Positions 42,846 through 54,919 are shown, counted from the first letter of the stretch. The stretch is DNA of 64,000 nucleotides from Buchnera aphidicola str. Bp (Baizongia pistaciae) (GCF_000007725.1 NC_004545.1:372001-436000); one strand, 5' to 3'. Notes: generated by a model from the sequence alone, not told the origin. Translations and numbers: made by a program.

Positions 42846-42936
42846 AAAAAAACATTATATCACGTTAGAAAATATTATTATTTTAATATATAATACCTTC
42901 AAGACAATCAAAAAGTGTATTATTTTCGAGGAAAAT

Positions 42937-43200
42937 ATGGTAAAAATTCGTTTAGTAAGATTAGGAGCAAAAAAACGTCCATTTTATAAAATAGTAATAG
43001 CTGACAGTAGATATCCTAGAAATGGAAAATTCATTGAAAAAATAGGTTTTTTTAAGCCGTTATTGAGCATAAAACATCCGCCACAAATATGCATAAATAC
43101 TCTTAGAATAACACATTGGATAAAAAATGGTGCGATTATGTCCAAACGAGTTAAAAAATTAGTAAAAATACATTCTTATATTAATAAAAAAATAAAATAA
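42937..43200 (+). CDS. rpsP: 30S ribosomal protein S16
   Basis: An 87-residue S16 (E. coli 82) starting [20 protein letters not shown] and containing [19 protein letters not shown] strong GAGGAA precedes the ATG. First gene of the conserved rpsP-rimM-trmD-rplS operon; rimM follows after 20 bases. Confidence 0.96.
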   Translation: MVKIRLVRLGAKKRPFYKIVIADSRYPRNGKFIEKIGFFKPLLSIKHPPQICINTLRITHWIKNGAIMSKRVKKLVKIHSYINKKIK

Positions 43201-43220
43201 CAATTTTAATTATTAAAACA

Positions 43221-43763
43221 ATGACAAAAAAATTCCTAAATATACATTTAACAATTGCTAAATTTGGAGCAGCTCACGGAATATTAGGATGGATACGAGT
43301 TTTTTCTTATACAGAAAAAAAAGAAAACATATTTGATTATGTGCCTTGGTTTATTAAGAAAGAACAAAAAATAATCAAAATTCTTCCAAAATACTGGAAA
43401 ATTTTAAAGAAAACATTTTTAGTAAAAATTAACGACGTCAATAATCGATCTATGGCTCAGAAACTGACCAATTATGATATACTAATTAATCAAAAAACGT
43501 TACCTAAACTAAATAATAATGAATATTACTGGAAAGATATTGTTGATTGTACAGTATTTGACACTAATTTTATAAAATTAGGAAGGGTATCTGAACTAAT
43601 TCGAACACCATCAAATGACATTTTAGTTGTAAAAGCATCAAACATAAAAAATATATCCCAAAATGACATGTTAATACCGTTTCTGCATCCACAAATCATC
43701 TCAGAAGTTAACATCAATAACAAAAAAATCGTAATAAAAAATTGGAAACAAACTTTTGAATAA
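43221..43763 (+). CDS. rimM: Ribosome maturation factor RimM
   Basis: A 180-residue 30S assembly factor that binds S19. The N-terminal RimM domain (IAKFGAAHGILGWIRVFSYT) is followed by a PRC-barrel domain (EYYWKDIVDCTVFD, LGRVSELIRTPSNDILVV, LIPFLHPQII). It overlaps the presumed TTG start of trmD by 8 bases. Identity is also supported by its fixed place between rpsP and trmD. Confidence 0.94.
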   Translation: MTKKFLNIHLTIAKFGAAHGILGWIRVFSYTEKKENIFDYVPWFIKKEQKIIKILPKYWKILKKTFLVKINDVNNRSMAQKLTNYDILINQKTLPKLNNNEYYWKDIVDCTVFDTNFIKLGRVSELIRTPSNDILVVKASNIKNISQNDMLIPFLHPQIISEVNINNKKIVIKNWKQTFE

Positions 43764-44541
43764 TACTTCCCTTCTAAATAAAAAACTATTGCTAATAAAT
43801 GTAATCAGTATTTTTCCAAAAATGTTTGATATAATAAAAGATTACGGAATTACTAAAAGAGCAATACAAAAACATTTAGTTAAAATAAATGTTTTAAATC
43901 CTAGAAAATTTACTAAAAATAAATATAAAAATATTGATGATCGCCCATATGGTGGTGGTCCAGGAATGATAATGACCGCTGAACCACTATTTTTAGCTAT
44001 AAATCAAGCTAAATCATTATCAAGCAACCCAGTCAAAGTTTTTTATTTATCACCTCAAGGAAAAAAATTAGATCAAAGTAAAATTATGGAATTATCTCAT
44101 CAAAAACACATAATTTTATTGTGTGGGAGATATGAAGGCATAGATGAAAGATTGCTAATTAGTAAAATAATTGATGAAGAAATATCTATTGGAGATTATG
44201 TTTTAAGCGGAGGAGAATTACCAGCCATGGTCTTAATTGACTCAATATGTCGTGTAACTCCTGGAGTACTAAAAAATTCTAAAGCTATTCAAGAAGATTC
44301 ATTTTATAATGGATTATTAGACTATCCTCATTATACTAGACCAAAATGTTTCAATTGTATAAAAATCCCTAATATCTTATTATCTGGAAATCATAGTGAA
44401 ATTAAACGTTGGAGGTTAAAACAATCGTTAACAAAAACATGGCTAAAAAGACCAGATTTATTAAACAAATTAATTCTTACAAAAGAACAAGAATCAATAT
44501 TACATGAATGTCAATCCAAAATGGATAAACCAAAAATTTAA
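43756..44541 (+). CDS. trmD: tRNA (guanine-37-N1)-methyltransferase
   Basis: A trefoil-knot SPOUT methyltransferase that prevents frameshifting by methylating G37. Diagnostic sequence: DDRPYGGGPGMIM, FYLSPQGKKLDQ, LLCGRYEGIDERLL and SIGDYVLSGGELPAMVLID. No ATG is available near the N-terminus; the TTG at 43756 overlaps the rimM end and has GGAA about 9 bases upstream, while a TTG at 43789 is nearer to the E. coli start. The exact start is therefore uncertain by 11 codons. Confidence 0.94.
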   Translation: MNNTSLLNKKLLLINVISIFPKMFDIIKDYGITKRAIQKHLVKINVLNPRKFTKNKYKNIDDRPYGGGPGMIMTAEPLFLAINQAKSLSSNPVKVFYLSPQGKKLDQSKIMELSHQKHIILLCGRYEGIDERLLISKIIDEEISIGDYVLSGGELPAMVLIDSICRVTPGVLKNSKAIQEDSFYNGLLDYPHYTRPKCFNCIKIPNILLSGNHSEIKRWRLKQSLTKTWLKRPDLLNKLILTKEQESILHECQSKMDKPKI

Positions 44542-44572
44542 AATTAAAAATTAAAAATTTAGAGCCAAATCT

Positions 44573-44929
44573 ATGAATTATATTCAAAAATACGAAAAAA
44601 AACAAATTAAAAAAACGATTCCAATCTTTAAATCTGGAGATACAATTATAATCAAAGTATGGATAGTAGAAGGTACAAAAAAAAGAATCCAATTATTCGA
44701 AGGTATTGTAATAGCTATTAGAAACAGAGGTTTTAATTCATCTTTTTGTGTAAGAAAAGTTTCTAATGGCGAAGGTATTGAACGCGTTTTTCCAAAATAT
44801 TCTCCAATAATTGAAGAAATAATTGTAAAGCGACATGGTGATGTTAAAAAATCAAAATTGTATTATTTACGTAATAGAATTGGAAAGTCAGCTAAAATTA
44901 GAGAACTAATAAGTAAAAAAACATCATAA
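44573..44929 (+). CDS. rplS: 50S ribosomal protein L19
   Basis: A 118-residue L19 (E. coli 115) with [49 protein letters not shown] and [14 protein letters not shown]. It lies at the 30S-50S interface. Last gene of the rpsP-rimM-trmD-rplS operon, followed by a terminator hairpin. Confidence 0.97.
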   Translation: MNYIQKYEKKQIKKTIPIFKSGDTIIIKVWIVEGTKKRIQLFEGIVIAIRNRGFNSSFCVRKVSNGEGIERVFPKYSPIIEEIIVKRHGDVKKSKLYYLRNRIGKSAKIRELISKKTS

Positions 44930-44970
44930 AAAATAAAATACTATATGTTATTCTTAGATTTTAAAAACTA

Positions 44971-45007
44971 TTCATGCAGTCTAATATTTAAATTATAGCT
45001 GCATGAA
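44971..45007. terminator. Bidirectional terminator between rplS and tldD
   Basis: A 9-bp perfect stem TTCATGCAG/CTGCATGAA enclosing a 19-base AT-rich loop that can itself partly pair. On the minus strand it is followed by TAGTTTTTAAAA, favouring tldD; it also lies 42 bases past the rplS stop on the plus strand. Confidence 0.7.
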
Positions 45008-45072
45008 ATATGAAATACGCTTTTTAATTAATATTAACATACACATCGCTCTTAATAAAAAGATACTAACCT

Positions 45073-46869
<1,797 letters not shown>

Positions 46870-47334
46870 ATGAAAGAACTATTTAACATCTTATTAATAA
46901 ACGGTCCTAATCTTAATTTATTAGGACATAGAGAACCAAAAATTTACGGAAATACTACATTATCACAATTAACACACGCATTAACAAAAGAAGCAACTAC
47001 CTTTAACATACATTTGCATCATATTCAATCTAATTCAGAAAGTACGTTAATTAATAAAATACACAACTCAAAAAATAATATTAATTATATCATAATAAAT
47101 GCAGGAGCATTTTCGCATACTAGTATTGCACTTAGGGACGCGCTAATAGGAATTAATATACCCTTTATTGAAGTTCATATTTCTAATATTTATACTCGAG
47201 AAAATTTCAGATCACATTCTTGGTTATCTGATATTTCATCTGGAGTTATTTGTGGGTTAGGATTAGATGGTTATTTTTGGGCTTTAAGAACAGCAATAAA
47301 AAGAATAAAAAAAATTAGTACTTTACAAGTATAA
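46870..47334 (+). CDS. aroQ: Type II 3-dehydroquinate dehydratase
   Basis: Third step of the shikimate pathway, leading to chorismate and so to phenylalanine made with pheA here. The family signature ILLINGPNLNLLGHREPKIYG (core NGPNLNLLG, with Tyr in IYG) is at the N-terminus, and IINAGAFSHTSIALRDAL and FIEVHISN follow. Length 154 is typical. E. coli uses the unrelated type I enzyme AroD for this step, so this is a difference from E. coli. Confidence 0.96.
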   Translation: MKELFNILLINGPNLNLLGHREPKIYGNTTLSQLTHALTKEATTFNIHLHHIQSNSESTLINKIHNSKNNINYIIINAGAFSHTSIALRDALIGINIPFIEVHISNIYTRENFRSHSWLSDISSGVICGLGLDGYFWALRTAIKRIKKISTLQV

Positions 47335-47470
47335 ATTTAAATATATATATTTTTTAAATAAATAAAAATTATAAAAAACTCAATAATTTTACTGTTGATT
47401 ATTTTAAATCAAAAAATTTTATTTTATACAAAATTCTTATAACGTCATGTAAAAACACACGTATTTATTA

Positions 47471-48424
47471 TTAAATATTTTTGTTTAATAATGCAATTAA
47501 ATTCAACATATCTCTCGGTAAAGTGCTATTCCATTCCATCAAATGTTTAGTTACAGGATGATACAAACACAATCTACTAGCATGTAAAGCTTGACGAGGA
47601 AATTTCTTAACTTGTTCTAATAAAGTTAACGAAATGTTTTTATAAAATTTAAATTTATTCCCATATGTTTTATCCCCTACTAACGGAAAATTAATATATA
47701 ACATATGTGTTCGAATCTGATGTGTACGCCCAGTTTCTAATATTATTTTTAAATGTGTATGGTGCGTAAAACGTTTTAAAATTCTATAATGCGTTATTGC
47801 TCTTTTGCCACATTTATTTACTATCATAGTAGTCCTTTTAATAGGATTCCTAATAATAGATTTAACTATAGTTCCTCCAGAAATTACTTTTCCGTACACT
47901 ATTGCTTGATATTCTCTAATAACTTTTTTACATTTTATTTGATCAATTAAAGCCATATAAGACAAATTATTTTTAGCAATCACCATTAATCCGGTGGTAT
48001 CTTTGTCTAATCTATGCACAATACCTGCTCGGGGAATATTAAAAAACGTACTATCTCTATGTAACAAAGCATTCAATAATGTTCCACTTGTATTTCCTGC
48101 TCCTGGATGAACAACAAAATTGTCTTGCTTATTTATAACTAAAATATCATCATCTTCATAAATAACATTTAAAAAAATATTTTCAGCTTGATAATCATTT
48201 TTCGCTTTAAATTTTAAATTGATCGATATAATATCTTTATATAAAACTTTTGCGTCCGGTTGATCAAGTATACGTCCATTAACACACACATCTTTGCTTA
48301 AAATATGTCTTTTTAAGATAGTTCTAGAATGCTTTTTAAATAAACTTGCTAATACTTGATCTAAACGATTTTTGAGCAAAGATATTTTAGGTACTATTGC
48401 AATTAATTTAAGTTTATTTTGCAT
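47471..48424 (-). CDS. rluD: 23S rRNA pseudouridine synthase RluD
   Basis: A 317-residue RluA-family enzyme. An N-terminal S4 domain (RLDQVLASLFKKHSRTILKRH) is followed by the catalytic domain with HRLDKDTTGLMVIAK, whose aspartate is the nucleophile, and by GRTHQIRTHM. RluD makes pseudouridines 1911, 1915 and 1917 in helix 69. RluC has a similar layout, but the S4 domain, length and PRQALHASRLCLYHP fit RluD better. Confidence 0.88.
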   Translation of the reverse strand: MQNKLKLIAIVPKISLLKNRLDQVLASLFKKHSRTILKRHILSKDVCVNGRILDQPDAKVLYKDIISINLKFKAKNDYQAENIFLNVIYEDDDILVINKQDNFVVHPGAGNTSGTLLNALLHRDSTFFNIPRAGIVHRLDKDTTGLMVIAKNNLSYMALIDQIKCKKVIREYQAIVYGKVISGGTIVKSIIRNPIKRTTMIVNKCGKRAITHYRILKRFTHHTHLKIILETGRTHQIRTHMLYINFPLVGDKTYGNKFKFYKNISLTLLEQVKKFPRQALHASRLCLYHPVTKHLMEWNSTLPRDMLNLIALLNKNI

Positions 48425-48762
48425 AAAATTATTTCCAATAATAAATATACTTCTAAAACTAAGAATTTAAAAACTAAAAAATATAAATACTAAAGCTTAT
48501 ACTGTGCTTTAAACATTCCATTACTTTTAAAATATAATTAATTATATTTTCAATTTAAAAATATGAGAACTATCAAAAATAAAACAGTTCTTAATATAAA
48601 TTAATTACAAACTATTAATTTTGAATACAAAATATAACTATTTACAACTTAAATATTAAATCACTCAATATTTATATTACACTAAAATGTTAAAAAACAT
48701 CAAAAACTTGAAAATAATTTAGTAAAATATTCCATGTATATTATTATTATCTAGGAAATAAT
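48425..48762. promoter_or_regulatory. Divergent spacer between rluD and alaS
   Basis: 338 AT-rich bases between divergent genes. A TAGGAA ribosome binding site precedes alaS. No open frame or structured RNA was recognised. Confidence 0.45.
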
Positions 48763-51405
48763 ATGATTTACACTTCTAATGAAATATGTCAAATGTTTTT
48801 AAATTTTTTTTACAAAAAAGGTCATACCATTTTGCCTGGAAGTACATTAATCCCTAATAATGATCCGTCATTGTTATTCACAAATTCTGGAATGAATCAA
48901 TTTAAAGATATTTTTATACAAAAAAATTATAATTTTAAATATAATCGAGTGACTACCTTACAAAATTGTTTGCGGACTGGTGGTAAACATAATGATTTTG
49001 AAAACGTTGGTTATACTCCACAACATCATACATTTTTTCAAATGTTGGGAAATTTTAGTTTTCGAGATTATTTTAAATTAGACGCTATATTATATGCTTG
49101 GAAATTTCTTACATCTAAAGAACAACTAAACTTATCTAAAGAAAAATTATGGATTACAGTATACCAAGATGACTTAGAATCTTATAATATTTGGAAAAAC
49201 ATAATTAAAATTGATAAACATAAAATTATAAAAATAGGTAATAAATACAATAGCTCTGATTCAGATAATTTTTGGCAAATGGGAGAAATTGGGCCGTGCG
49301 GGCCTTGTACAGAAATTTTTTATGATTATGGTAATACTTTACCAGGAACAATACCTGGAAACAACGGATGCAATGTACCAAGATTCGTAGAAATATGGAA
49401 CATTGTATTTATTCAATTCAATAAACTTAGCAATGGAAAACTCATAAAATTAACTGAATCTTATGTAGATACAGGAATGGGTTTAGAACGCATATCAGCA
49501 GTTATAAATAATGTAACATCAAACTACGAAATTGACTTATTTAAACCATTAATTAAACATATTCTAGAACTTAGCACCGTTAATACACCTAAGAATAAAT
49601 CTATATATGTAATTGCAGATCATATTAGAGCTTGTTCTTTTATTATATCAGAAAATATTATTCCATCAAATGAAAAACATGGATATGTTTTAAGAAGAAT
49701 TATTCGAAGAGCTATCAGACATGGACACAATTTAGGTATAAAAAGTTTATTTTTACATAAATTAATACCTACGCTAATAAATACTATGGGGAAATTTAAT
49801 CCAGTTTTAAAAAAACAACAAAATAAAATTGAAAATGTACTAAAATTAGAAGAACAAAAATTTATTGAAACATTAGAAAAAGGTTTAAAATTATTACATA
49901 AAGAACTAAAACAAATTCAACCAAAACATGTTTTAAGCGGTAAACTAGCATTCAATTTGTATGATACATTTGGGTTTCCTATAGACTTAACGATAGATAT
50001 TTGCAAAGAACATAATATTTCTATTAATATTATGGAATTCAAAAGATATTTAAATCAACACAAACAAAATAGCATAAATAAAAATTTCTTAAATACAAGA
50101 AATGCCTACTATATTGAAGATAATAATATAAACATAAAAACACACTTTGTAGGATACCAGTTTAATAAAACACAATCTATCATAAATAACATTATTATTA
50201 AAAATAATAAAAAAACTTTACAAATTAATGATTATCAAAACAGCATATTATTTTTAAATGAAACTCCATTTTATGGAGAATCAGGTGGACAAATTGGAGA
50301 TTCAGGTATAATTCATAATAAAACTGGAAAATTTATAGTAAATTGTACAAAAATGTTCGGGAATATTATTGGACATGTTGGTACTTTAGCATCAGGATAC
50401 TTGAATATACATGATACTGTATGTGCTGAAATAAATCTCCCAAAAAGAAAATCTATCCAAATAAACCATACAGCTACTCATTTGTTGCACGCATCACTTC
50501 GAAAAATATTAGGAAAACACGTATTTCAAAAAGGATCTTTCATTTCCGATCAAAGTTTAAAATTTGATTTTTCTCACAACGCTCCTATGAATTTACGTGA
50601 AATTCAAGAAGTAGAAAATATAATCAATAAAAAAATACAAAAAAATATTTCCGTTAGCACAACATTAACTACTTTACAAGAAATACAAAATAAAAAGGTC
50701 ATGGCATTATTTCAAGACAAATATAAAGATAAAGTACGCATGATTTCTATTAACGATTTTTCAGTAGAATTATGCGGAGGTACACACACAAAATATACAG
50801 GTGACATTGGTTTATTCAAAATTACTTCTGAAATTAGTATATCATCAGGAATTAGAAGAATCGAAGCAGTTACAGGTAAACATGCAATATCTATTATACA
50901 TCATCAAGAAAAAACCATTAACAACATTGCTAATATGTTAAATTCTAAAACAAATAATATTGAACAAACAATTACAAAACTATTAAATAACAATATTCAC
51001 TTAAAAAAACAGATATATACTTTATATAATCAAAATATTTATAATATAGTTAATTCATTAAGCAAACATAATATCTTAATAAAAGACGTCAACATAATTA
51101 TAAAAAATTTAAAAAATGAAAACCTACTATCATTAAGAAATATAGTCGATAAATTAAAAAACAGGTTTAAATGTAGTGTTATAATTATTTCTAGCATAAT
51201 TAATAATAAATCTATCATTATTGTTGGAGTAACACGCAACGTTACTGATAGAATTTCAGCATTGGATATACTAAATAAACTGACAAAAAAATTAGGAGGC
51301 CGGGGAGGCGGAAAAAATAATATAGCAGAAGGAGGAATAAAAAATTTAATATCACTTCCAATAGAACTCAAAAAAATAAAAACGTGGATTAGTTCTAGAT
51401 TATAA
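48763..51405 (+). CDS. alaS: Alanyl-tRNA synthetase
   Basis: A class II synthetase of 880 residues (E. coli 876). The N-terminal catalytic core has FTNSGMNQFKDIF, LRTGGKHNDFENVGYTP and DTGMGLERISAV; the editing domain has HTATHLLHASLRKILG and the zinc-binding CGGTH; the C-terminal C-Ala domain ends with GGRGGGKNNIAEGG. It is followed by csrA as in E. coli (recX and recA are not between alaS and neighbours here). Confidence 0.97.
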   Translation: MIYTSNEICQMFLNFFYKKGHTILPGSTLIPNNDPSLLFTNSGMNQFKDIFIQKNYNFKYNRVTTLQNCLRTGGKHNDFENVGYTPQHHTFFQMLGNFSFRDYFKLDAILYAWKFLTSKEQLNLSKEKLWITVYQDDLESYNIWKNIIKIDKHKIIKIGNKYNSSDSDNFWQMGEIGPCGPCTEIFYDYGNTLPGTIPGNNGCNVPRFVEIWNIVFIQFNKLSNGKLIKLTESYVDTGMGLERISAVINNVTSNYEIDLFKPLIKHILELSTVNTPKNKSIYVIADHIRACSFIISENIIPSNEKHGYVLRRIIRRAIRHGHNLGIKSLFLHKLIPTLINTMGKFNPVLKKQQNKIENVLKLEEQKFIETLEKGLKLLHKELKQIQPKHVLSGKLAFNLYDTFGFPIDLTIDICKEHNISINIMEFKRYLNQHKQNSINKNFLNTRNAYYIEDNNINIKTHFVGYQFNKTQSIINNIIIKNNKKTLQINDYQNSILFLNETPFYGESGGQIGDSGIIHNKTGKFIVNCTKMFGNIIGHVGTLASGYLNIHDTVCAEINLPKRKSIQINHTATHLLHASLRKILGKHVFQKGSFISDQSLKFDFSHNAPMNLREIQEVENIINKKIQKNISVSTTLTTLQEIQNKKVMALFQDKYKDKVRMISINDFSVELCGGTHTKYTGDIGLFKITSEISISSGIRRIEAVTGKHAISIIHHQEKTINNIANMLNSKTNNIEQTITKLLNNNIHLKKQIYTLYNQNIYNIVNSLSKHNILIKDVNIIIKNLKNENLLSLRNIVDKLKNRFKCSVIIISSIINNKSIIIVGVTRNVTDRISALDILNKLTKKLGGRGGGKNNIAEGGIKNLISLPIELKKIKTWISSRL

Positions 51406-51583
51406 ATTATATCATGTAATTACTAAAATTTTTAAAATACATTAAAACTAATATTAAATAAATATAATATCAATGTTTTCTAATTAATAATATTTTATCT
51501 ATAGTTTGTGTTTAGCCTTGTATTTATGCATAAAGCCAAAAAATGGATAGGCACAATCTCTGTTATATTTTTAAGGAAAAAAA

Positions 51584-51766
51584 ATGCTTATTTTAACTCG
51601 TCGAGTTGGCGAAACACTTATAATCGGTGACAATATATCTATAACTGTATTAGGAGTAAAAGGGAATCAAGTGCGAATTGGAGTTAACGCTCCAAAAGAA
51701 ATATCAGTACATAGAGAAGAAATTTACCAAAGAATTCAAACTGAAAAAAAAACACAAACTCAATAA
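51584..51766 (+). CDS. csrA: Carbon storage regulator CsrA
   Basis: A 60-residue RNA-binding dimer (E. coli 61) starting [16 protein letters not shown] and containing [27 protein letters not shown]. It represses or stabilises mRNAs by binding GGA sites, often over ribosome binding sites. A GGA lies in its own AAGGAAAA ribosome binding site, as needed for self-repression, and another at about 51544. No CsrB-type sponge RNA was seen in this window. Confidence 0.96.
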
Positions 51767-51779
51767 CTATTAATAAATT

Positions 51780-51812
51780 CAGCGTCTTGCTTAATAAAAA
51801 AGCAAGATGCTG
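51780..51812 (+). terminator. Hairpin terminator after csrA
   Basis: A 13-bp stem CAGCGTCTTGCTT / AAGCAAGATGCTG (one G-U pair) with loop AATAAAA, starting 14 bases after the csrA stop. The following sequence TTACTATG is a weak U-tract, so termination may be partial. tRNA-Ser starts 130 bases downstream. Confidence 0.65.
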
Positions 51813-51942
51813 TTACTATGAATTCGTGAACATTATAAACTAACACTATTTAAAACAATAGGTATTTATTTATTATAAATATATGATATAATTATACTTT
51901 AGATACGAAAATATACTTTTTTACACTTCTAAATCCTACAAA

Positions 51943-52031
51943 GGTGAGATGGCCGAGAGGCTGAAGGCACTCCCCTGCTAAGGGAGTATGTAAAATAAAT
52001 TGCATCGAGGGTTCGAATCCCTCTCTCACCA
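51943..52031 (+). tRNA. serV: tRNA-Ser (anticodon GCU)
   Basis: A class II tRNA with long variable arm, acceptor GGTGAGA/TCTCACC, anticodon stem-loop CTCCC-CTGCTAA-GGGAG giving anticodon GCU (AGC/AGU codons), and T arm GAGGGTTCGAATCCCTC. It matches E. coli serV, which also lies after csrA. CCA is not encoded. Confidence 0.96.
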
Positions 52032-52055
52032 AAAATAAAATAATTATTAAAATTA

Positions 52056-52129
52056 GCATCCGTAGTTCAGTTGGATAGAGCACTCGGCTACGAACCGAGA
52101 GGTCGGAGGTTCAAATCCTTCCGGATGCA
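52056..52129 (+). tRNA. argV: tRNA-Arg (anticodon ACG)
   Basis: Acceptor GCATCCG/CGGATGC, discriminator A, anticodon stem-loop CTCGG-CTACGAA-CCGAG with anticodon ACG (inosine expected at position 34 after TadA editing), T arm GGAGGTTCAAATCCTTC with one G-U pair. It follows tRNA-Ser by 24 bases, the E. coli serV-argV arrangement with a single arg copy. CCA is not encoded. Confidence 0.96.
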
Positions 52130-52267
52130 TAAGAAAAATAATTCAATTCTAAACTCTATTTAAGTTTATTTTTAAAGTATACTTTTATACAAAAATTATA
52201 TAAAATTTTATGTATTACACATATTTTTTAACATATTATTTTTATAATAATTTATTGAGAGGTAAAT

Positions 52268-53833
52268 TTGATTCCAAAAATCTACAAAAAAATTAAATGG
52301 CTGCAATCTAATCCATTAATATTAAAAAAAATATTAAGAGGTATTGAACGTGAAGCATTAAGAACTGATATACATGGAACAATAATTAATACAGCTTATC
52401 CTCAAGACAAAATAGGATCAGCACTTACACATAAATGGATAACAACTGATTTTTCTGAATCATTATTAGAATTTATTACTCCAACTAACGCAAGTACTAA
52501 CTATATATTAAAATTTTTAAACGATACTCATAAATTTGTAAATGATAATCTTATTCAAGAATATTTTTGGCCATTCAGCATTCCTCCTTGTAAAAAATAC
52601 ATGCATTCTATAAAATTGTCTAAATATGGAACATCTAATCTAGGACAAGTTAAAACTTTATATAGAAAAGGATTAAAACATCGTTATGGAATATTAATGA
52701 ATATTATCTCAGGAGTACACTATAACTTTTCATTACCAAGAATATTTTGGAATCATTGGAAAAAAATACATCATAAAAATACTCAATATAACACTACTTC
52801 AGAAGGATATTTATGCTTAATTCGTAACTATTATAAATTTGGATGGATCATACCTTATTTGTTTGGAGCCTCTCCAGCTGTAGAACCACTATTCATTAAA
52901 AATAAAAAACATAATTATAAATTTAAAAAACACCATGGCATGCTATATTTACCATGGTCTACTTCTTTAAGATTAAGTGATTTAGGGCATACGAATCAAT
53001 CCATAAAAAAACTAAAACTAACTTTTAACTCTTTATCTGAATATGTTTTAGCATTAGAACACGGCATAAAAACACCATCAAAACAATTTAAAAATTTAGG
53101 TTTATACGATCAATTTGGAAATTTTAAACAAATCAATACTAATTTATTACAAACAGAAAACGAACTATATACTTACATTCGTCCAAAACAAAAATTAAAA
53201 AATTGTGAAAGTTTATCTGCTGCATTGAGAAATAGAGGTATCGAATATGTTGAAATACGAGCATTAGACATTAATCCTTTTACTTCTACAGGCGTTGATA
53301 AAAATCAAATATTACTATTAGATTTATTTTTAATTTGGTGTGTTTTAGCAGATTCTCCAAAAATAAGTAGTCAAGAATTTCATTTTTTTTTGAAAAATTG
53401 GCATACAATAATTACTAAAGGTAGAAAACCGAAACAAAAAATTAATATTAACATTTATAATACAAAAAATACCATTCAAACTATTGGAAAAACTATATTA
53501 TATGATCTATTTTATATAGCTGAAATTTTAGATTCATTATCAAATAATAATAACTATCAAGAAACATGCAAAAACTTAATATTATATTTTGACTATCCTG
53601 AATTGACTTATTCAGAAAAACTTTTAAACAAATTCATGTGTTATGGAATATATGAAACAGGCGCAAATCTTTTTGTAAAATATAAACAAAAACTTCATAA
53701 CGACTCATTTAAAATATTATCAAAAAAAGACTTAAATAACGAAATGATGAAATCTAACAATAGTCAAAAATTAATTGAAAAACAAGACACACTAAATTTT
53801 AAAGAATACTTAAACTTATATTACACAAAATAA
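52268..53833 (+). CDS. gshA: Glutamate-cysteine ligase
   Basis: First step of glutathione synthesis. The protein (521 residues; E. coli 518) aligns from its first residues: MIPKIYKKIKWLQ, then RGIEREALR, ALTHKWITTDFSESLLEFITP, SGVHYNFSLP, NYYKFGWIIPYLFGASPA and YVEIRALDINPF. The start is TTG at 52268 with GAGAGG about 7 bases upstream; E. coli gshA also uses TTG, so the weak start is conserved. It follows the tRNA genes as in E. coli. Confidence 0.96.
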   Translation: MIPKIYKKIKWLQSNPLILKKILRGIEREALRTDIHGTIINTAYPQDKIGSALTHKWITTDFSESLLEFITPTNASTNYILKFLNDTHKFVNDNLIQEYFWPFSIPPCKKYMHSIKLSKYGTSNLGQVKTLYRKGLKHRYGILMNIISGVHYNFSLPRIFWNHWKKIHHKNTQYNTTSEGYLCLIRNYYKFGWIIPYLFGASPAVEPLFIKNKKHNYKFKKHHGMLYLPWSTSLRLSDLGHTNQSIKKLKLTFNSLSEYVLALEHGIKTPSKQFKNLGLYDQFGNFKQINTNLLQTENELYTYIRPKQKLKNCESLSAALRNRGIEYVEIRALDINPFTSTGVDKNQILLLDLFLIWCVLADSPKISSQEFHFFLKNWHTIITKGRKPKQKININIYNTKNTIQTIGKTILYDLFYIAEILDSLSNNNNYQETCKNLILYFDYPELTYSEKLLNKFMCYGIYETGANLFVKYKQKLHNDSFKILSKKDLNNEMMKSNNSQKLIEKQDTLNFKEYLNLYYTK

Positions 53834-54181
53834 ATTTATTCACAAATGTAAAAAAAATCAAATAAACTAGTCTTTTAATCAATAATCGTATAAAACTTCA
53901 ATATTATTAAATGTCATAAATAAAATTTGTTAAACATGTTTTTTAAAATATACTTAAAATTTAAAATTTAACAAAAATGAAAAACACAAAAAAATTTCGA
54001 ATAAAATATAATTTAATATTACCTTTAATTTTTAATAAATTAGAACAACCAAAACGTTAGGCAAAATCTAAATATTATGCTTATTCAAACAACGTAAAAA
54101 TAAAAATTTTACATAAAAAAAAATTAAAAATTTAATGAAACAAAATTTAACTTCTAAACAATCAAAAACAACTACTCTTCT
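53834..54181. other. Spacer between gshA and endA
   Basis: 348 bases. A 27-codon frame (ATG 53977 to TAG 54060) and an 18-codon frame reaching the endA start were seen, but neither resembles a known protein and short frames like these are common by chance. In E. coli luxS follows gshA and sprT precedes endA; no relic of either was recognised. Confidence 0.45.
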
Positions 54182-54919
54182 ATGTTAATACGATCAATAT
54201 TTTTTTTTACAATATTAATATTTAGTACATGTTTATCATCCAATGAAAACATTAAACATCATTATCATAAGAATTTTAATCAAATTAAAAAATTAGCACA
54301 AAAAATAAATATTGATGCACCTGGAACTTTTTATTGCGGTTGCAAAATATTTTGGAAAGAAAAAAAAGGTATCCCTGAATTAAATAGTTGTGGATATCAT
54401 ATTAGAAAAAATGCTAATAGAGCTAATAGAATTGAATGGGAACATGTTATGCCAGCTTGGCAATTTGGACATTCAAAATCTTGCTGGAAAAAAGGAGGAC
54501 GAAAGAACTGTATTCATGATTATAACTATCAAAAAATAGAGACTGATCTACACAATTTACAACCAGTTATTGGAGAAATAAATGGTGATCGAAGTAATTT
54601 TATGTATAATCAATTTCCAAAATCTACTTTAAATGGACAATATGGACAATGCTCAATGAAAATAGATTTCAAAAACAAATTAGTTGAACCACCTGATATT
54701 TCTAAAGGAGCAATTTCTCGAATCTATTTTTATATGAGTGACTTTTACCATTTTAAATTATCTAAAAAACAAAAAAAATTATTTTTAATGTGGAATAAAA
54801 AATATAACGTAACTAATTGGGAATGCATGCGAGATAATTTAATTTTTAAAATACAAGGAAATCATAATCCATATGTATATTCTAAATGCCAAAAAAATAA
54901 TACAAATAAAAATATCTAA
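54182..54919 (+). CDS. endA: Periplasmic endonuclease I
   Basis: A 245-residue secreted nuclease that cuts double-stranded DNA. A signal peptide is visible (basic LIRS, then hydrophobic [14 protein letters not shown]). The mature part aligns with E. coli End[35 protein letters not shown], the His-Cys-type catalytic region [44 protein letters not shown] and [10 protein letters not shown]. Cysteines for disulphides are kept. No strong ribosome binding site precedes the ATG. The gene neighbours differ from E. coli (sprT-endA-rsmE). Confidence 0.95.
   Translation: MLIRSIFFFTILIFSTCLSSNENIKHHYHKNFNQIKKLAQKINIDAPGTFYCGCKIFWKEKKGIPELNSCGYHIRKNANRANRIEWEHVMPAWQFGHSKSCWKKGGRKNCIHDYNYQKIETDLHNLQPVIGEINGDRSNFMYNQFPKSTLNGQYGQCSMKIDFKNKLVEPPDISKGAISRIYFYMSDFYHFKLSKKQKKLFLMWNKKYNVTNWECMRDNLIFKIQGNHNPYVYSKCQKNNTNKNI

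Noticed and set aside
53977-54060. 27-codon open frame between gshA and endA
   Set aside because: No ribosome binding site or recognisable sequence; frames this short arise by chance in AT-rich DNA.
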